A DNA stretch of 64,000 bases from Poriferisphaera corsica. GTDB taxonomy: Bacteria; Planctomycetota; Phycisphaerae; Phycisphaerales; Phycisphaeraceae. Made by a program: the position numbers and the translations under genes. The notes beneath the pieces were generated by a model. It ran no database searches. It was not told the DNA's origin and was given only the letters and a program-made list of their open reading frames with translations. The DNA lies in NCBI RefSeq assembly GCF_007747445.1, contig NZ_CP036425.1, forward strand, positions 4,200,175 to 4,264,174. Direction: 5' to 3'. Shown piece by piece: positions 62,029 through 64,000 of this stretch. The number at the start of each line of letters is the position of its first letter. Positions within the stretch are counted from its first letter, which is position 1.

Positions 62029-62904
62029 ATGCGAATCATAATCCTCGGTGACATCGTCGGAACCCCTGGCCGCCAGGCCGTCACGCAAGCCATACCCATA
62101 CTCCGCGAGCAATACACCCCCGACCTCCTCATCGCCAACGCCGAAAACGCTTCCAACGGCACAGGCCTCACACCCGACCTCTACAAAAAACTCGTCCGTG
62201 CAGGCATCGACGCCTTCACCCTCGGCGACCACGTCTACAAAAAAAACCACATCATCCCCATCCTCCAAAGCGAATCCAACATCATTCGCCCCGCAAACCT
62301 CTCCCACAAAGCCCTCGGCAACCGCTTTATGCGATTAACTCCCGGTGATCCTTCTCAAAATCTTCCAGCGATCTACGTCTTCACCGTCCTCGGCCGCATC
62401 TTCATGTCACTCCCCGCCTCCGATCCATTCGAGTGCTGTGACAACCTCATCGCCGACATCAAAAAGCACGACCCCACCGCAATTATCATCACTGAAGTCC
62501 ACGCCGAAGCCTCTTCCGAAAAAGTCGCCCTTGGCTGGTATCTCAACGGGCGCGTCTCCTGCGTCTTCGGCACACACACCCATATCCCCACAGCCGACGC
62601 TCGCATCCTCCCCCCAACACTCTCCGACGGCTCCATCTCAGATCGACCCTCACCATCAGGCGGCACCGCCTACATCACCGACCTCGGCATGTGCGGCCCC
62701 ACCGGCTCCGTACTCGGCCGCCGCGTCGACCGTGTCCTCACCCACATGACCACCAACATGCCCGCCCCATTCGACGTCGCAACCATCTCCCCCGTCACCG
62801 CCGGCATCCTACTCGACATCAACCCAAAAACCGGCCTCGCCACCTCTATCCAGCGCATAGAGCTTCCTGCTGACACCAATTCCCCCCCATTCACCGCTCA
62901 TTAA
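62029..62904 (+). CDS. ymdB: YmdB-like metallophosphoesterase (TIGR00282 family)
   Basis: The 291-residue phosphodiesterase has metal-binding motifs IILGDIVGTPGRQAV, LIANAENASNGTGL, TLGDHVYKK, ITEVHAEASSEK and FGTHTHIPTADARI. YmdB-like proteins cleave 2',3'- or 3',5'-cyclic nucleotides and influence biofilm and RNA turnover. The third motif has GDH where the family often has GNH. Length is about that of the family. Short distance to the divergent nrdR (210 bases). Coding strand is strongly C-rich. Confidence 0.9.
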   Translation: MRIIILGDIVGTPGRQAVTQAIPILREQYTPDLLIANAENASNGTGLTPDLYKKLVRAGIDAFTLGDHVYKKNHIIPILQSESNIIRPANLSHKALGNRFMRLTPGDPSQNLPAIYVFTVLGRIFMSLPASDPFECCDNLIADIKKHDPTAIIITEVHAEASSEKVALGWYLNGRVSCVFGTHTHIPTADARILPPTLSDGSISDRPSPSGGTAYITDLGMCGPTGSVLGRRVDRVLTHMTTNMPAPFDVATISPVTAGILLDINPKTGLATSIQRIELPADTNSPPFTAH

Positions 62905-63025
62905 TACATCACACAATCCATCTTATGAAATAACGTTCGATCTATTCAAACCGTATCTCCAATAACTTGAAGTTAATCCCATTCAATCTCACCACCCCCA
63001 ATACTCCGCCAAGACAAAAACAATC

Positions 63026-63307
63026 ATGTTCTTTGTCATCGCAACCTTTCTCACCTTCGTGTTGATCACCGTCATACACACGATTCTCTTCGTCCTGCCA
63101 GCAGGTGTTATTGTCCTCCTCCCCATCAACTACCCGATCACCTGGTTCCTGGATCTCTTGTACTCTTCAAATATTGGTGAACACGCATTCATCCCCATGA
63201 TCATCGTCTTCTGTATTTACTGGCTCCTCATCAGCTTCTGCATCACCAGCTTCAACTATTTAATCATCAAGAAAAAAACCAATCTCTTCAACGACCCATC
63301 GCAGTAA
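63026..63307 (+). CDS. Small membrane protein, function unknown
   Basis: The 93-residue product is not recognised. It has a hydrophobic N-terminal helix (FVIATFLTFVLITVIHTILF), a second hydrophobic stretch (LPAGVIVLLPINYPITWFL) and a third (FIPMIIVFCIYWLLISFCIT), then a polar, basic tail. No ribosome site is clear before the ATG, so the start is uncertain. It stands alone, 121 bases after the YmdB-like gene. Confidence 0.5.
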   Translation: MFFVIATFLTFVLITVIHTILFVLPAGVIVLLPINYPITWFLDLLYSSNIGEHAFIPMIIVFCIYWLLISFCITSFNYLIIKKKTNLFNDPSQ

Positions 63308-64000
63308 AACACACATCACTCAACCCATCACCCTCCCAGATCTCCCTCTCCATATTCGTTTACTTACATAGTCAAGAACACGCGCACTCACAAATTAAAA
63401 TCTATTTGTGCTAACCATCAATTAGTCACACTTTCCAATCAGCCCCGCGGCGCAAATCCCATGTCAATGTAGATCGAATTCAAAAAAATTCTGCGAGCGC
63501 GCACAAACACGAAAATCGCCAATTCGCGCTCGCGTGTTTCTCGTTATTTCTCACAATTTCTATATCCAAACTCACCCAAACGAATCTGTTTTGAACCAAA
63601 ACCGACCCAAACGGCCTACAGGAAAATCATTAATTTCGGGATTCTGTGCGCCAAAACCCGCCGCGCCACTGCAATCCATTCTCATCCCCTGTCCCCCCTG
63701 TTCGTGTCATCCATTTTTCAAACCCACCCCTGACTTGCAGCGCATCGAAACCCAACAGTCATTTTCATATCACTCCCCTCTGTCCGCTTCGCTCAATTTC
63801 CAAACCCACCCCGCACACCGAAGCCAACCCCCACTACACATACCACCCATGAAATTCACCAACCTCACCTACCTGCTCACCCGCGCTAAACCCTTCAGGC
63901 GCAACACATAACCGAAATTATTCTCATATCTGTTCATCATTCGCACCAAACATATCCGATCCTTCACAACGTGACGACGCCATCCCCCCCGCCAACGCCC
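63308..64000 (+). other. Gene-free C-rich stretch at the window end
   Basis: About 690 bases with no convincing gene. There is a nine-pair perfect inverted repeat, GCGAGCGCG / CGCGCTCGC (63493-63501 with 63525-63533), flanking a 23-base loop, and GCGCGCACAAAC as near 15230. A gene could begin past the window edge. Confidence 0.4.

Noticed and set aside
63534-63911. 125-codon open frame at the window end
   Set aside because: Pro/Ser/His-rich product of C-rich DNA, no ribosome site and no domain.
1-64000. tRNA, rRNA or CRISPR arrays
   Set aside because: No cloverleaf-like arms, rRNA-like conserved stretches or regularly spaced repeats were seen by eye.

Overview
The window looks like chromosomal DNA of a planctomycete of the class Phycisphaerae or a close relative. 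Six genes encode prepilins with the leader [18 protein letters not shown] and an H-x-DG tail, which is typical of planctomycetes. There are also PEP-CTERM surface proteins, a PEP-CTERM-associated CAAX-type protease, zinc-ribbon membrane proteins of the CRKCRYDLTGL type, and ordinary Gram-negative genes (lpxK, an OprB-like porin). No rRNA, tRNA or CRISPR array was seen.

Layout. 0-11.3 kb: two tandem peptide-binding lipoprotein genes (the first cut by the window edge) around a nucleotide-sugar dehydrogenase and a glycosyltransferase; then a DJ-1/PfpI protein, a HAD phosphatase next to a glycogen debranching enzyme, an orphan OppB-like permease and a lipoprotein. 11.4-14.9 kb: a repeat lipoprotein, a zinc-ribbon membrane protein and a secreted choice-of-anchor-E-like protein. 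15.3-22.5 kb: the most unusual region. It holds a GNAT protein, a two-HTH protein, an ABC-type ATPase, a ParB-like protein, an unrecognised low-GC gene, and small- and large-terminase-like genes, with no portal, capsid or tail gene. 22.6-31.6 kb: a DMT transporter, a thiamine-binding protein, a beta-repeat PEP-CTERM protein, an HD-GYP-like protein, a release-factor-like protein, a CAAX protease and a 935-residue acidic protein. 31.8-37 kb: a small zinc-ribbon protein, a CbpA-like J-protein with clpB, and a PEP-CTERM protein. 37.3-47.2 kb: two prepilins, a ParA ATPase fused to a glycogen-binding-like domain, maf, lpxK and two paralogous sensor kinases. 47.7-54.3 kb: leuB-like, porin, tetR, an ATP pyrophosphatase and a flotillin/NfeD pair. 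54.5-60.5 kb: four more prepilins and the remnant of another. 60.5-64 kb: a CBS-domain protein, nrdR, a YmdB-like phosphoesterase and a small membrane protein.

The most promising candidate for an undescribed system is the terminase cassette at 15.3-22.5 kb. An ABC ATPase and a GNAT domain that resemble the two halves of COG2401-type proteins lie as separate genes beside ParB-like and terminase genes. Two of these genes (ParB-like and TerL) carry a nearly identical 31-nt palindromic repeat in frame, encoding CKHPSTGG(T/A)GL, inside an extra stretch of about 50-75 residues. Long G or C runs are frequent here. GC skew on the + strand changes sign near 16.6 kb inside the cassette, and again near 2.4 kb and between about 37 and 45 kb, regardless of gene direction. 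This suggests rearrangement. Whether the cassette is a decayed prophage, a gene-transfer or DNA-processing system, or something else cannot be decided from sequence alone.
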